DNA from: UBA6898 sp964463135
GTDB lineage: Bacteria; Nitrospirota; Thermodesulfovibrionia; Thermodesulfovibrionales; UBA6898
Direction: 5' to 3'
NCBI GenBank assembly: GCA_964463135.1
Contig: CAYXBA010000009.1
Location: forward strand, 62,001 to 126,000
DNA length: 64,000 nucleotides
How positions within the stretch are numbered: position 1 is the stretch's first letter; every line of letters begins with the position of its first letter. The notes beneath the pieces are model-generated. The model searched no databases, was not told the DNA's origin, and saw only the letters and a list, made by a program, of their open reading frames with translations. This document shows positions 15,320-24,236 of the stretch, in pieces. The translations under genes were made by a program, and so were the position numbers.

Positions 15320-16099
15320 ATGAACGCAATAGAACTCTATAAGAAGCTGCCGAGGACGAACTGCGGCAGATGCAGCCAAAAGGCCTGCATGCCCTTTGCC
15401 CTTACCGTGATCAAAGGCGATGCCAGGCTGTCGGACTGTCCCCTGCTCACTGAAGATGAGATCAGGGCTTCTGAAAGTTCCATAACGCGCTCAGACTGGC
15501 AGGAGGAGCTGATCCAGTCCCTTCGCGTCAAGGTGAAAGATATTGACCTCTCTGCCATCAGCCTGGACCTTGGCGGCGAATATCGCGATGGCTCGCTCTT
15601 TATGCCCTGCCTGGGCCGGCAATTCAGGATCCTCCCCGGCGGCGAAATACAATCAGAGGGCCCCATTACACAGTGGATCAGGATCCTCCTGCTCCACTAC
15701 CTGAACACCCACGGAAAGGCAGAGCTCACGGGGAAATGGGTCTCTTTCAGCGAACTCAGAAGCGGTATGGTAAAAGCATCGTCCTTTTTGCGGGAAGCTG
15801 AAGACCCCATCAAGGACCTCTTTGAACATGATATCAAGAGGACCACAGAAGCGCTCAAAAAGCTTGGGGTAATTCGGACGGACGGGTACCCTACACCGCA
15901 TGCCTGGAGGTTTTTTCTTCTTCCCAAAGTGCCGGTCGTTATCCTGTATTGGCCGGAAGAGGACGAGTTCCCGGCAAAGGTGAAGATACTCTTTGACCAA
16001 ACTGCAGATAAATTTCTTGATGTAGAATCACTCATGTTTCTGCTCGAAGGCCTCGTGCATAACCTGGAACGGGTCCTCTCCCTTGACAACCATGCATGA
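15320..16099 (+). CDS. Iron-sulfur protein with DUF3786 domain
   Basis: A 259-residue protein with an N-terminal four-cysteine motif (TNCGRCSQKACMPFALTV, then a fourth Cys in LSDCPLL), the putative 4Fe-4S domain also found at the N-terminus of the acetyl-CoA synthase corrinoid protein. The remainder (from about residue 60: DLGGEYRDGSLFMPCLGRQF, LLHYLNTHGKAELTGKWVSF) fits DUF3786. Common in anaerobes; role unknown, possibly C1 or corrinoid metabolism. Start at 15320 by domain position. No SD; a TATACT box lies 13 bases upstream, so the leader would be very short. Confidence 0.85.
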   Translation: MNAIELYKKLPRTNCGRCSQKACMPFALTVIKGDARLSDCPLLTEDEIRASESSITRSDWQEELIQSLRVKVKDIDLSAISLDLGGEYRDGSLFMPCLGRQFRILPGGEIQSEGPITQWIRILLLHYLNTHGKAELTGKWVSFSELRSGMVKASSFLREAEDPIKDLFEHDIKRTTEALKKLGVIRTDGYPTPHAWRFFLLPKVPVVILYWPEEDEFPAKVKILFDQTADKFLDVESLMFLLEGLVHNLERVLSLDNHA

Positions 16100-16139
16100 G
16101 TAACTTAAAATCCCATCTTCGGGAAAAACGGTCACTACC

Positions 16140-16952
16140 ATGACAGAGAAACAGACGACAGGTATCTATTCCACATTTCAGGCGCTCTACCATTCCTTTT
16201 ATTCAAGAGAACTGTATCAGGACGTTGCGAGAAACTGGAAGGGGCTCTGCTTACCCTATCTCTTCCTTATCCTGATGATCTTCTGGATACCGGAGATCAT
16301 GAATATACACCGCACTATTTCCGACTTCATTGCCGATGAAGGGCCAAAATATGTTGAGCAGATCCCGGTGATTACCATTGCAAAAGGGGAGGTGTCGATC
16401 AAGGAGGAGATGCCCTATACGATCTACGACAGGAAAAATAACACTCCGGTCGCGATCATCGACACCACGGGAAAAACAGCATCGCTCGACAGATCACCTG
16501 CCAGTATTCTCCTGACAAAAAACGCGCTCATCGTAAGAAAGGATGCAAACGAGGTCCGCGCCCTGCCCCTTGCCGACATTGCAGACACAACCATAACACG
16601 GAAGCTTGTCTATGACTGGCTGGAGATCTTCAATAGTCTTATCATTGCCGTTCTCTTCCCCCTGCTTCTGCTCATGTCGTTTGGGTTCCATGTACTGCAG
16701 GTGATCCTTCTTTCATTTCTGGGAGGGAATTTTGCCAAGTATATGAACGTCAGCCTTGACTTCAGGGCATTAATGCGGCTCTCTGCAGTTGCCTTCACCC
16801 CGCCCATACTGCTCGAGGCAGTGCATGCACTCCTCCAAATAGAGTACCCCTACAGTTCTCTGCTTTCTTTCCTGCTCGCCGCAGGATATCTCTACTTTGC
16901 CATAGGGTCGAACGCAGAAAGGATGCTTACCCCGATCAGTAAAAAGTCTTAA
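16140..16952 (+). CDS. DUF1189 family membrane protein
   Basis: Inner-membrane protein, 270 aa, function unknown. One transmembrane helix near residues 35-55 (LCLPYLFLILMIFWIPEIMN), a soluble stretch of about 110 residues (including MPYTIYDRKNNTPVAIIDTT), then several hydrophobic helices in the C-terminal half (about 165-265). This architecture and the internal sequence match DUF1189. Forty bases downstream of the DUF3786 gene on the same strand; weak start context without SD. Confidence 0.82.
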   Translation: MTEKQTTGIYSTFQALYHSFYSRELYQDVARNWKGLCLPYLFLILMIFWIPEIMNIHRTISDFIADEGPKYVEQIPVITIAKGEVSIKEEMPYTIYDRKNNTPVAIIDTTGKTASLDRSPASILLTKNALIVRKDANEVRALPLADIADTTITRKLVYDWLEIFNSLIIAVLFPLLLLMSFGFHVLQVILLSFLGGNFAKYMNVSLDFRALMRLSAVAFTPPILLEAVHALLQIEYPYSSLLSFLLAAGYLYFAIGSNAERMLTPISKKS

Positions 16953-17059
16953 TAACCGTTCAGGTGGATAGTCTGCTTGTCCCCCCTTGTGAGGGATAGG
17001 TTTTTCGTTTTAGGTCTCACGTCGTTCGTCTCTGTTATCGGACTACAGTCTATTTCGTG

Positions 17060-17272
17060 TTATTCAGGTGAGTACACAGCCTTCAGGATAAGCAGCAGCC
17101 AGGGCAGACTGTGCAGAAAAAGGTCGAACCAGTCAAGCGGCCTCACAAGCTTTCCCCGGAAAAGCATGGACAGCTTTTCAAGGAGATGTGGCGGCCAGTA
17201 AGGCGCGAGGCCAAGAGTAAGACAGAGAAAGACGATTGCGGCCCAGGGAAGCTTATCGAGCAGATCTGTCAC
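17060..17272 (-). CDS. Small two-helix membrane protein (often annotated RND transporter)
   Basis: 70 aa with two hydrophobic helices (AAIVFLCLTLGLAPYWPP and FLHSLPWLLLILKAVYS) around a positively charged loop LFRGKLVRPLDWFDL. Short proteins with this pattern are conserved in many bacteria and are labelled RND transporter in databases without functional proof. The start overlaps the stop of the transporter gene by four bases (ATGA), which supports it as a real gene translated with the transporter. Confidence 0.7.
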   Translation of the reverse strand: MTDLLDKLPWAAIVFLCLTLGLAPYWPPHLLEKLSMLFRGKLVRPLDWFDLFLHSLPWLLLILKAVYSPE

Positions 17273-18423
17273 GGAACAACCTCCCTCTCTTTCCCCGGTG
17301 CCGGAACAGATCTGGTCATAAGGCCTGCCACGATCAGCGCCACGACCAGGACATTGAGCGCCGTAAAAAGTCCAAACCTGTCTGCCAGGAGTCCGGTGAT
17401 CATCACGCCGATGCCGCCGATGCCGAGGGCAAAGCCGATCATGATGCCCGATGCGATACCGATATGCCGGTGCATGATCTCATGCATCATCACCATGGTA
17501 ACCGAAAAGGATGCCATGACCGAAAAACCGAAGCAGAAAAGGAATATCAGTGCTGCCGCGCCGGCGGTATGGAGAAAGAGATAGAGCAGCGGGGCTGCAA
17601 GGAGAAGGGATACCATGGTTACCGGTCGTCTGCCAAAGCGGTCGGAAAGAGCTCCCCCGGTGAACTGTCCGGCAACACCGGCAAGAAGCATGATCGAAAG
17701 CAGGGTGTTCGATCTCAGAACGGAACTCCCTTTCATCACAAAATAGCTGGGCAGATAGCTCAGAACCGAGAAATAGACCCATGATCGCAGGACGGCAACG
17801 GCAATAAGCATTACCGCAGGACTGAGGTCTCTGAAGTGGAACGGATGCATCTTCCTCACACTGACTGCATGCAGGCTGGCTGAAAACTTCCAGATGAGCG
17901 CTCCCATCAAAATGCCAGGGATAGCGATATAGAACATGCCGCTCTGGCCCGACGACGTAAGTGCTCCTATCAGCACCGGGCTGATCGCAAAACCGATATT
18001 GCCGCCTATGATAAAGACAGACATGACCTTGCCCTTCGATCCGGATGAAAGCTCAGAGACTGCGGACAATGCATGCGGATGGAACATGGCAGGGCCAATG
18101 CCCGCAAGGGTTGCAAGAACCAGCAGCATTGCATAGCTTGTTGCCATGCCCATCAGCCCGACAAAGACGCCTGCCCATATCAGCCCCAGTGCACCTACCC
18201 ATCGTGCCCGGTACCGGTCGATCGCATACCCGAGGAACGGCTGGGACACGGATGAGGTGAGGGTAAAAAAAGTCACCAATAATCCGGCCGAAGCGTATGA
18301 CAGGCCGGAACTGGCGATAAGCACGGGCAGGAACGGCGGCAGTGCGTTCATATAAATGTCATCAACAATGTGGCCTGCGGTGAGCGTGGCGAGGATGCTT
18401 CGGTCTGAGAGCTGTTGTTTCAT
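17269..18423 (-). CDS. MFS transporter, fosmidomycin-resistance (Fsr) type
   Basis: Twelve-helix inner-membrane efflux transporter of 384 aa. The N-terminus TAGHIVDDIYMNALPPFLPV is typical of the Fsr branch (HxxxD after the first residues), with the loop signature SQPFLGYAIDRYRARWVGAL and GPAMFHPHALSAVSELSSG. Second-half motif GALSDRFGRRPVTMVSLLLA. Substrate unknown. Its start codon directly abuts the stop of the methyltransferase gene, so the three genes 18960-17060 form one operon. Confidence 0.9.
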   Translation of the reverse strand: MKQQLSDRSILATLTAGHIVDDIYMNALPPFLPVLIASSGLSYASAGLLVTFFTLTSSVSQPFLGYAIDRYRARWVGALGLIWAGVFVGLMGMATSYAMLLVLATLAGIGPAMFHPHALSAVSELSSGSKGKVMSVFIIGGNIGFAISPVLIGALTSSGQSGMFYIAIPGILMGALIWKFSASLHAVSVRKMHPFHFRDLSPAVMLIAVAVLRSWVYFSVLSYLPSYFVMKGSSVLRSNTLLSIMLLAGVAGQFTGGALSDRFGRRPVTMVSLLLAAPLLYLFLHTAGAAALIFLFCFGFSVMASFSVTMVMMHEIMHRHIGIASGIMIGFALGIGGIGVMITGLLADRFGLFTALNVLVVALIVAGLMTRSVPAPGKEREVVP

Positions 18424-18960
18424 CTACTGTTTTCTCAGGAGAGCAGATCTGGTGAAGATAGTATCGCGCGATCCTTCAAGGACAAACCCCAGAGATGTGA
18501 AGCGTGAAAGCGTAGCCTGCATCTCCCTGCTGTTCACCTCGACCGAAGGTTCATAGATCGAAAGATTGCCTCCGCGTCTTACGGCGCGGGCAATGGTAGC
18601 GGCCGCCTCTTTCTGGCCCGCTATTTCGTGAAAACTGTAATAAAGGAGACAGACATCAGCACTGTCGCGCTCCAGAGCAACAGAGGAAATATCCTCAAGC
18701 ACGATCTCGACCGCAGCGCCGAACCTTTGCACCCTCTTCCTGAGCTTTCTGACCATGCCCTGCTGGAGTTCAACCGCGATAACCTTTTTTGCCCGCTCAG
18801 CGATCGCCTCGGTGAAAAAGCCGTTGCCTGCGCCGATCTCGAGCACAACCGATTCCCTGGTTATACAGGATTCATCAAGCACCCTGCTCCTGTCCGTGAA
18901 TGTCTTTCTCACCGGGTTATAAAGGATAAAGGAAAACCATGAGGGACATACCATAGACAT
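18424..18960 (-). CDS. Class I SAM-dependent methyltransferase
   Basis: 178 aa with motif I VVLEIGAGNGFFTEAIAERA, post-I acidic end VIAVELQQGM, motif II region DVCLLYYSFHEIAGQ and a later GGNLSIYEPSVEV. Substrate unknown. First gene of a three-gene operon with an Fsr-like exporter and a small membrane protein; modification plus export of one compound is a reasonable but unproven reading. Met at 18954 is an alternative start. Confidence 0.82.
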   Translation of the reverse strand: MSMVCPSWFSFILYNPVRKTFTDRSRVLDESCITRESVVLEIGAGNGFFTEAIAERAKKVIAVELQQGMVRKLRKRVQRFGAAVEIVLEDISSVALERDSADVCLLYYSFHEIAGQKEAAATIARAVRRGGNLSIYEPSVEVNSREMQATLSRFTSLGFVLEGSRDTIFTRSALLRKQ

Positions 18961-19092
18961 CAGTTGATCTCGCCGGCAAGGGATGGAACTATTGGGACAG
19001 GTTGCATATGCATATCATCTAAAGAATAAATTCTTTTCTCTGCAAATGCAATATCACTGAAGGGATCAAAGAAAAGTCCTGCTACAGTGAAG

Positions 19093-19707
19093 TTAATCGT
19101 TACAAAGCATATCCCTGGTCATAAGGACCATATCGTCATCGGTACTTTCGAGGGCATCACATACCCGCGCCATATTTATAATAAGGTCGCTTTTCTTGAC
19201 CGGCAGCTTATTGTCCGCGACAACAGAGACCAGTTTCATCAGGCCGATCCTGAAAGCCCTGCCATCGCTTTTTTTGAAAGACAGGGTCTCCTGCTTCTTC
19301 ATATCACCCTTTGAATAGTACTCCGCAATACGCTTCGAGAACAACGCAGAGGCCTGCTCCATAAGCTTCTGCATATCGCGGCAGTCGCATATGACCATAA
19401 AATCATGGGTGCTGAGCGTACCGGCAAAGCCGTTCTTGCGGGAATCTGCCGAGGTCTTCAGAATGGCAGCCGCCCACTGGATGATGTCCGCATGCCTGTC
19501 CGGGCCGTATTTGATGAGGTAAGACTGGATATTCGAAATCCTCACATAGGCAATAGAGTATTTGTCCCTTTTAGGATAGATCTCCTCAAGTTTTCTGAGA
19601 ATTGCCGCTTTGTCTGGCAGGCCGGTCAGGTAATCAGGCCAGAGATAGGGATTATTCTGTTTTTTGCGAAGGTCTGCAATATATTTTTTTGCATCTGAAA
19701 GCGCCAC
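19093..19707 (-). CDS. Degenerate GGDEF-domain protein
   Basis: 204 aa. The N-terminal part YLTGLPDKAAILRKLEEIYP and IAYVRISNIQSYLIKYGPD align with the start of a GGDEF domain (D.LTGL, substrate-loop strand), but the signature GGDEF is replaced by GTLSTHDFMVI. The cyclase active-site glutamate is absent, so diguanylate cyclase activity is not expected. It may be a c-di-GMP receptor, a GTP-binding regulator or a protein-interaction module. No membrane segment or sensor domain is present. Single gene, divergent from nothing; flanked by AT-rich gaps. Confidence 0.7.
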   Translation of the reverse strand: MALSDAKKYIADLRKKQNNPYLWPDYLTGLPDKAAILRKLEEIYPKRDKYSIAYVRISNIQSYLIKYGPDRHADIIQWAAAILKTSADSRKNGFAGTLSTHDFMVICDCRDMQKLMEQASALFSKRIAEYYSKGDMKKQETLSFKKSDGRAFRIGLMKLVSVVADNKLPVKKSDLIINMARVCDALESTDDDMVLMTRDMLCND

Positions 19708-19894
19708 CGGTCACCTCCGATATTTCTTTTAAACTTACATAGTTATTTATCCAATTTTCAGGCGCATTGTCAACTTGAAGTTCTGTTTATCAGGTGACTA
19801 TTCGCAACGAGGTGCTCTTCATCTCAGAGTACCAAACAGAATGCAATAAACGAACTCGTTAGTATGATTGTCACGGTCTCTGAATTGAAACAAA

Positions 19895-19920
19895 AAAAGG
19901 GGCTCGAATGAGCCCCTTTT
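19895..19920. terminator. Terminator after ppdK
   Basis: Perfect stem AAAAGGGGCTC / GAGCCCCTTTT with a GAAT loop, flanked by T on both strands, 28 bases after the ppdK stop. Confidence 0.88.
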
Positions 19921-19948
19921 CCAAAACTTCCTTATGTTGGAGAAACGG

Positions 19949-22687
19949 TTATTTCTTTTTCTTCTTTGCCTTGTCCTTGAGCGCGGCATGTGCTGCTGCA
20001 AACCGTGCGATCGGGACCCTGAAGGGCGAGCAGCTTACATAGTTGAGTCCAATGTTGTGGCAGAACTCGACAGACTTTGGCTCGCCGCCATGTTCACCGC
20101 AGATGCCGAGCTTCAGGTCTTTCTTCACTTTCCTGCCCATCTCGGCAGCAACCTTCATCAACGCGCCGACGCCGGTCTGGTCGATCGTGATAAAGGGATC
20201 GTCCTTGAGTATGCCGTTCTCGACATAGAACGGAAGGAACCTGCCTGCGTCATCACGCGAAAGGCCGTATACAGTCTGGGTAAGGTCATTGGTGCCGAAG
20301 GAATAGAAGTCAGCCACTTCTGCGATCTGATCAGAGGTGACGCATGCCCTCGGCAGCTCGATCATGGTGCCGACCGTGTATGCAACCTTTACTTTTTTCT
20401 CCTTCTTCACTCTTTCAGCCGTATCAACAACAACCTTCTTCATTGCGATAAGCTCGTTTACGTGGCCGACGAGCGGGATCATGATCTCAGGCATGACCTT
20501 GACCTTCTGCTTTGCAAGCTCGCAGGCAGCCTCCATGATCGCCTGTGCCTGCATCTCGTAGATCTCAGGGTATGTAACACCAAGCCGGCAGCCACGATGG
20601 CCCAGCATGGGGTTGAACTCATGAAGCGACTTGTTCTTTGCGTTCAGCTTGTCGAAGGAAACACCCATATCATCAGCAAGTTCGTGAAGCTCTTTGTCAG
20701 TATGCGGGAGGAACTCGTGAAGCGGGGGATCGAGGAGTCTAATGGTTACCGGCAGTCCGGCCATTGCCTTGAAGATGCCGAGGAAGTCGCTCTTCTGATA
20801 TGGCAGGAGCTTTGCCAGCGCCTTTTTCCTGCCCTCAACCGTCTCTGAGAGGATCATCTCCCGGACTGCCTTGATCCTTTCAGCGCCAAAGAACATATGC
20901 TCTGTCCTGCAGAGTCCGATGCCTTCTGCGCCGAAGTTCCGCGCAGCGGTCGAATCCTCAGGCGTATCTGCATTTGTCCTGACCTTCAGGGTCCTGTACA
21001 TATCAGCCCATTTCATCAGCTGTTTGTACCATGGATTATGTTCGGGGTCAGCAGGCAGGAGGTCGAGCTTGCCCTCATACACGCGCCCCTTTGAGCCATT
21101 CAGGGTGATCCAGTCCCCTTCTTTCAGGACCTTGCCATTTACATGGACCTCTTTTTTGGCAACATTGATATCCAGGGCTGAGCAGCCGACGATGCAGCAC
21201 TTGCCCCAGCCTCTGGCAACGAGTGCTGCGTGGCTGGTCATGCCGCCCTTTGCGGTGAGTATTGCCTCTGCAGCATGCATGCCGTGAACATCCTCAGGAG
21301 AGGTCTCGGTCCTGACAAGGATGACCGTCTCGCCCTTCTTTGCCCATGCTGCAGCATCATCAGCAGTGAGAACGATCCGGCCGATCGCGCCGCCGGGGCC
21401 TGCAGGCAGTCCCTTTGCAAGTTCAACAGCCTTTTTCTCGGCAACCGGCGCAACACTCGGATGAAGCAGTTCATCGAGCTGTTCTGCCTTCACCCGCATG
21501 ATCGCGGTCTCTTTTGAGATCAGCTTTTCATTGGCCATTTCAACCGCCATGCGGATCGCTGCCTGGCCGTTACGTTTACCCACGCGGGTCTGGAGCATCC
21601 AGAGTCTGCCGTCCTCGATCGTGAACTCGATGTCCTGCATATCGCTGTAATGTTTCTCAAGTTTTCTCTGTATGGTATAAAGCTCTTTGTAGAGCTTCGG
21701 CATGCTCTCTTCCAGAGACGAGAGGTGCCTGGTGTCTGCGGTCTTACCGGCCTTGTTGACCGGGTTCGGTGTCCTGATGCCTGCTACGACATCCTCGCCC
21801 TGTGCATTCGGCAGCCACTCGCCAAAGAACATGTTCTCTCCGGTCGCAGGATTACGGGTAAAGGCAACGCCGGTAGCAGATGTATCGCCGGTGTTGCCGA
21901 AGACCATGGACTGCACGTTCACGGCAGTGCCCCACTCCTCAGGGATCTTCTCGATCTTTCTGTAAGAGATCGCGCGCTTGCCCATCCAGGACTGGAACAC
22001 AGCGCCGATGCCGCCCCAGAGCTGGTCTTTCGGATTGTCAGGGAAATCTTTCTTCAGGGTATGCTTTATGATCACCTTGAACTCCTCGCAGAGGAGCTTC
22101 AGGTCATCGACCGTGAGGTCTGTATCGCTCTTGTAACCTTTTGATCTCTTCACTGCTTCAAGGGCTGTCTCCAGCTTGTGCCTGATGCCGTGGCCGTCTT
22201 CCGGCTCAATGCCAGCAGCCTTCTCCATAACAACGTCGGAATACATCATCATCAGTCTGCGGTAAGCATCGTACACAAAGCGGGGGTTGTTCGTCTTCTT
22301 GATAAGACCGGGGATGGTCTTTGTGGTGAGGCCCACGTTCAGGACCGTCTCCATCATGCCCGGCATGGAGCTCCGTGCGCCTGAGCGGACAGACACCAGC
22401 AGCGGATTGACCGGATCACCGAACTTTTTCCCCATGATCTTCTCGACCCTTGCAATGGCAGCATTGGTCTGGCCTTCGAGTTCCTTAGGATATCTGCGGT
22501 TGTTCTTGTAATACAGGGTGCAGACCTCGGTCGTGATCGTAAAGCCTGCAGGCACCGGTATACCAAGGTTCACCATCTCAGCGAGGTTGGCGCCCTTGCC
22601 CCCAAGGAGATTCTTCATCTCAGCTTTTCCATCGGCCTTTCCTGCACCGAAAAAATATACGTACTTTTTTGCCGATTTGCTCGCCAT
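19949..22687 (-). CDS. ppdK: Pyruvate, phosphate dikinase
   Basis: Reversible conversion of pyruvate, ATP and phosphate to PEP, AMP and pyrophosphate; in anaerobes used for glycolysis or gluconeogenesis. 912 aa, full length. N-terminal ATP-grasp region (NLLGGKGANLAEMVNLGIPV, VSVRSGARSSMPGMMETVLN), central phosphohistidine domain with GGMTSHAALVARGWGKCCIV (the His after TS), and a C-terminal PEP/pyruvate barrel (GIGLCRTEHMFF, FSFGTNDLTQ-type YSFGTNDLTQTVYGLSRDDA) and LKLGICGEHGGEPKSVEFCH. SD GGAGGG precedes the ATG; TTGAAA lies further upstream as a weak -35 candidate. Terminator follows. Confidence 0.97.
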   Translation of the reverse strand: MASKSAKKYVYFFGAGKADGKAEMKNLLGGKGANLAEMVNLGIPVPAGFTITTEVCTLYYKNNRRYPKELEGQTNAAIARVEKIMGKKFGDPVNPLLVSVRSGARSSMPGMMETVLNVGLTTKTIPGLIKKTNNPRFVYDAYRRLMMMYSDVVMEKAAGIEPEDGHGIRHKLETALEAVKRSKGYKSDTDLTVDDLKLLCEEFKVIIKHTLKKDFPDNPKDQLWGGIGAVFQSWMGKRAISYRKIEKIPEEWGTAVNVQSMVFGNTGDTSATGVAFTRNPATGENMFFGEWLPNAQGEDVVAGIRTPNPVNKAGKTADTRHLSSLEESMPKLYKELYTIQRKLEKHYSDMQDIEFTIEDGRLWMLQTRVGKRNGQAAIRMAVEMANEKLISKETAIMRVKAEQLDELLHPSVAPVAEKKAVELAKGLPAGPGGAIGRIVLTADDAAAWAKKGETVILVRTETSPEDVHGMHAAEAILTAKGGMTSHAALVARGWGKCCIVGCSALDINVAKKEVHVNGKVLKEGDWITLNGSKGRVYEGKLDLLPADPEHNPWYKQLMKWADMYRTLKVRTNADTPEDSTAARNFGAEGIGLCRTEHMFFGAERIKAVREMILSETVEGRKKALAKLLPYQKSDFLGIFKAMAGLPVTIRLLDPPLHEFLPHTDKELHELADDMGVSFDKLNAKNKSLHEFNPMLGHRGCRLGVTYPEIYEMQAQAIMEAACELAKQKVKVMPEIMIPLVGHVNELIAMKKVVVDTAERVKKEKKVKVAYTVGTMIELPRACVTSDQIAEVADFYSFGTNDLTQTVYGLSRDDAGRFLPFYVENGILKDDPFITIDQTGVGALMKVAAEMGRKVKKDLKLGICGEHGGEPKSVEFCHNIGLNYVSCSPFRVPIARFAAAHAALKDKAKKKKK

Positions 22688-23208
22688 GGATACCCTCCAG
22701 AAGAATGATTTTATAAAGCTTATTAGACTACATCAGGGCTTCAGGAAATTTCAAGATTCAGGGGCAGTCTCGCCATTACGATCAAATTCCTGACATAAGC
22801 GCCTCAGATGCTGTTGTGCCGCCCGGCAACGTACGCTCCAACATTCAGCAATAATGCCGAAGTGATCTTCGTCTTTGGCGGCGCGATCGGAGATACAGTA
22901 AGCACTACAGACGTGCATGCAATGAAGGCCTCGCAGATGCCCCTGACGAGGGTACTGCGTAACCAGGCGCGACAGGTGAGGTGACTGTCTCATGGTAGCC
23001 TCAAATAATCATCTTGAGCCTCTTATTCAAGAGTAATCATTTCAAATGTAATGCAAACGAACAGATAACCTAAATCTACAAATATAAGCACATAGTCCTG
23101 CTTTAGGGTATTTAAGGCATATTACCTTTCATTATCAATATGTTGCAAATACTTAAACTTTCTACTTCAGTCCATTAAAAGTATATTTTCGAAATCAGCC
23201 AATATCTG
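22688..23208. other. Gene-poor stretch upstream of ppdK
   Basis: About 520 bases without a gene I can support. The first 300 bases have normal composition and short open frames on both strands with no homology I recognise; the rest is AT-rich. It holds the ppdK promoter region at its left end and leads into the promoter at 23209. A decayed gene in the GC-normal part is possible. Confidence 0.5.
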
Positions 23209-23237
23209 TTGACAGAAGATATGATATTTTTTATTAT
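23209..23237 (+). promoter_or_regulatory. Sigma-70 type promoter
   Basis: TTGACA, 17-base spacer, TATTAT, set in AT-rich DNA. One of the two best matches to the consensus in the window. Predicted start of transcription near 23244, giving an 80-base leader before the ATG at 23327. Confidence 0.75.
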
Positions 23238-23259
23238 AAGTCACTATTAACTTATCTTA

Positions 23260-23313
23260 TCGTCCCATAAGGGCGACCTATGCCGATGAACCGAGAGTGA
23301 AGGCAGAGAAAGG
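23260..23313 (+). promoter_or_regulatory. Structured 5' leader, two hairpins
   Basis: Hairpin 1 at 23260-23276 pairs TCG(T)CCC with GGGCGA around ATAA. Hairpin 2 at 23277-23313 pairs CCT..GCC with GGC..AGG around a 17-base purine-rich loop (GATGAACCGAGAGTGAA). The distal arm reaches the AGGAG ribosome binding site of the gene at 23327, so folding could control translation. It did not match a riboswitch class I know by sight. Confidence 0.4.
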
Positions 23314-23326
23314 AGACAATCAAATT

Positions 23327-23743
23327 ATGGTCAGGTTGAGACACAGAGGAGCAGAAACAGTTAATGCCGGGATATTCTGGAACTTCGAGACCGGCAGGAA
23401 AGTTACCATGGAGCAGGGGGGAACCCTGCCCGGCAGCCCTTCCCAGTCGTATTACAAGGCACCGCCGCTTCTTATCCTTGCCTTTGCAGCAGTAGCAGCG
23501 CACCTTTTCATGTATGTTCTGCCGAAGTATCTGGTCCAGTTCTATGCAGCATATGTGGATAATCTTATCAGGGCTTATGTCATCTTCGATTTTGTCCTTC
23601 TGGGAGCTGCTGTCACAGGACTTATGATATTCGGTCTCCGCGATCTGTCCGGCAGGGCGATCAGCCTGCCGTCCTTCAGACCGGGAACGCTTGCGCCGGT
23701 AAAGGTCAGGAGCAACGACACGCGTCACGAGGAAAACCGTTAA
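23327..23743 (+). CDS. Small membrane protein of unknown function
   Basis: 138 aa from ATG 23327 (AGGAG 11 bases upstream; an upstream in-frame GTG at 23297 lies inside the leader hairpin). Soluble N-terminal part (MVRLRHRGAETVNAGIFWNF), then two hydrophobic segments, about residues 50-72 (PPLLILAFAAVAAHLFMYVL) and 85-110 (IRAYVIFDFVLLGAAVTGLM), and a basic C-terminal tail. No family recognised. It has its own strong promoter, a structured leader and a terminator, so it is a single-gene unit. Confidence 0.7.
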   Translation: MVRLRHRGAETVNAGIFWNFETGRKVTMEQGGTLPGSPSQSYYKAPPLLILAFAAVAAHLFMYVLPKYLVQFYAAYVDNLIRAYVIFDFVLLGAAVTGLMIFGLRDLSGRAISLPSFRPGTLAPVKVRSNDTRHEENR

Positions 23744-23790
23744 ACAGTCTCCGGACGCATCAGACAGGAAGACACTGATTCCGCGACAAA

Positions 23791-23822
23791 CAAAAAAAGG
23801 CAGGGCTAAGCCCTGCCTTTTC
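23791..23822. terminator. Bidirectional terminator
   Basis: Stem AAAGGCAGGGCT / AGCCCTGCCTTT with an A-rich left flank and T-rich right flank, between two convergent genes (ends at 23743 and 23850). Confidence 0.88.
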
Positions 23823-23849
23823 AATTAGATCTTTATAGAAAAGATAGAT

Positions 23850-24236
23850 TCAGCCCTGTTTTGCCTTATCCAGGGGCTGAAACTCAATGATCTTGCCGGA
23901 CTCTTCATGATGCATACGCGACCTGCCGTCAAAAACGCCTCCCTCTATAACAACAAGCTTACCGGTGAAGATCTCGCCGAAAAGCTGGCCCTTATTTTTG
24001 ATCTCAACGATCTCTTTCGCCTTGATATTGCCGTCTACCCTGCCGCCGACAACAATGCCCCTGGCTGTGATGTCGCCTTTTACATGAGACTTTTCGCCGA
24101 GCACGACCCAGTCAGCAGCGATATTTCCTTCAACAATACCGTCGACCCTGAGCGTGCCCTTGGTATCGATATCTCCCTTAAAGGTTGAATTTGCACCGAT
24201 AAATGACTCCAGCTTCTCGGTATTCTTGTTAAACAT
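23850..24236 (-). CDS. Bactofilin
   Basis: Polymer-forming cytoskeletal protein, 128 aa, single bactofilin domain: hydrophilic N-terminus, then right-handed beta-helix repeats (SFIGANSTFKGDIDTKGTLR, VDGIVEGNIAADWVVLGEKS, VVGGRVDGNIKAKEIVEIKN) and a short tail. Its start overlaps the stop of the M23 peptidase gene in the sequence TAATG. The pairing with an M23 peptidase is the common arrangement in which the bactofilin scaffold positions a peptidoglycan hydrolase at the inner membrane. Confidence 0.93.
   Translation of the reverse strand: MFNKNTEKLESFIGANSTFKGDIDTKGTLRVDGIVEGNIAADWVVLGEKSHVKGDITARGIVVGGRVDGNIKAKEIVEIKNKGQLFGEIFTGKLVVIEGGVFDGRSRMHHEESGKIIEFQPLDKAKQG

Noticed and set aside
22751..22993. 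80-residue minus-strand open frame upstream of ppdK
   Set aside because: No homology by eye, no ribosome binding site, composition unlike a protein. Possibly part of a decayed gene, but nothing supports it.
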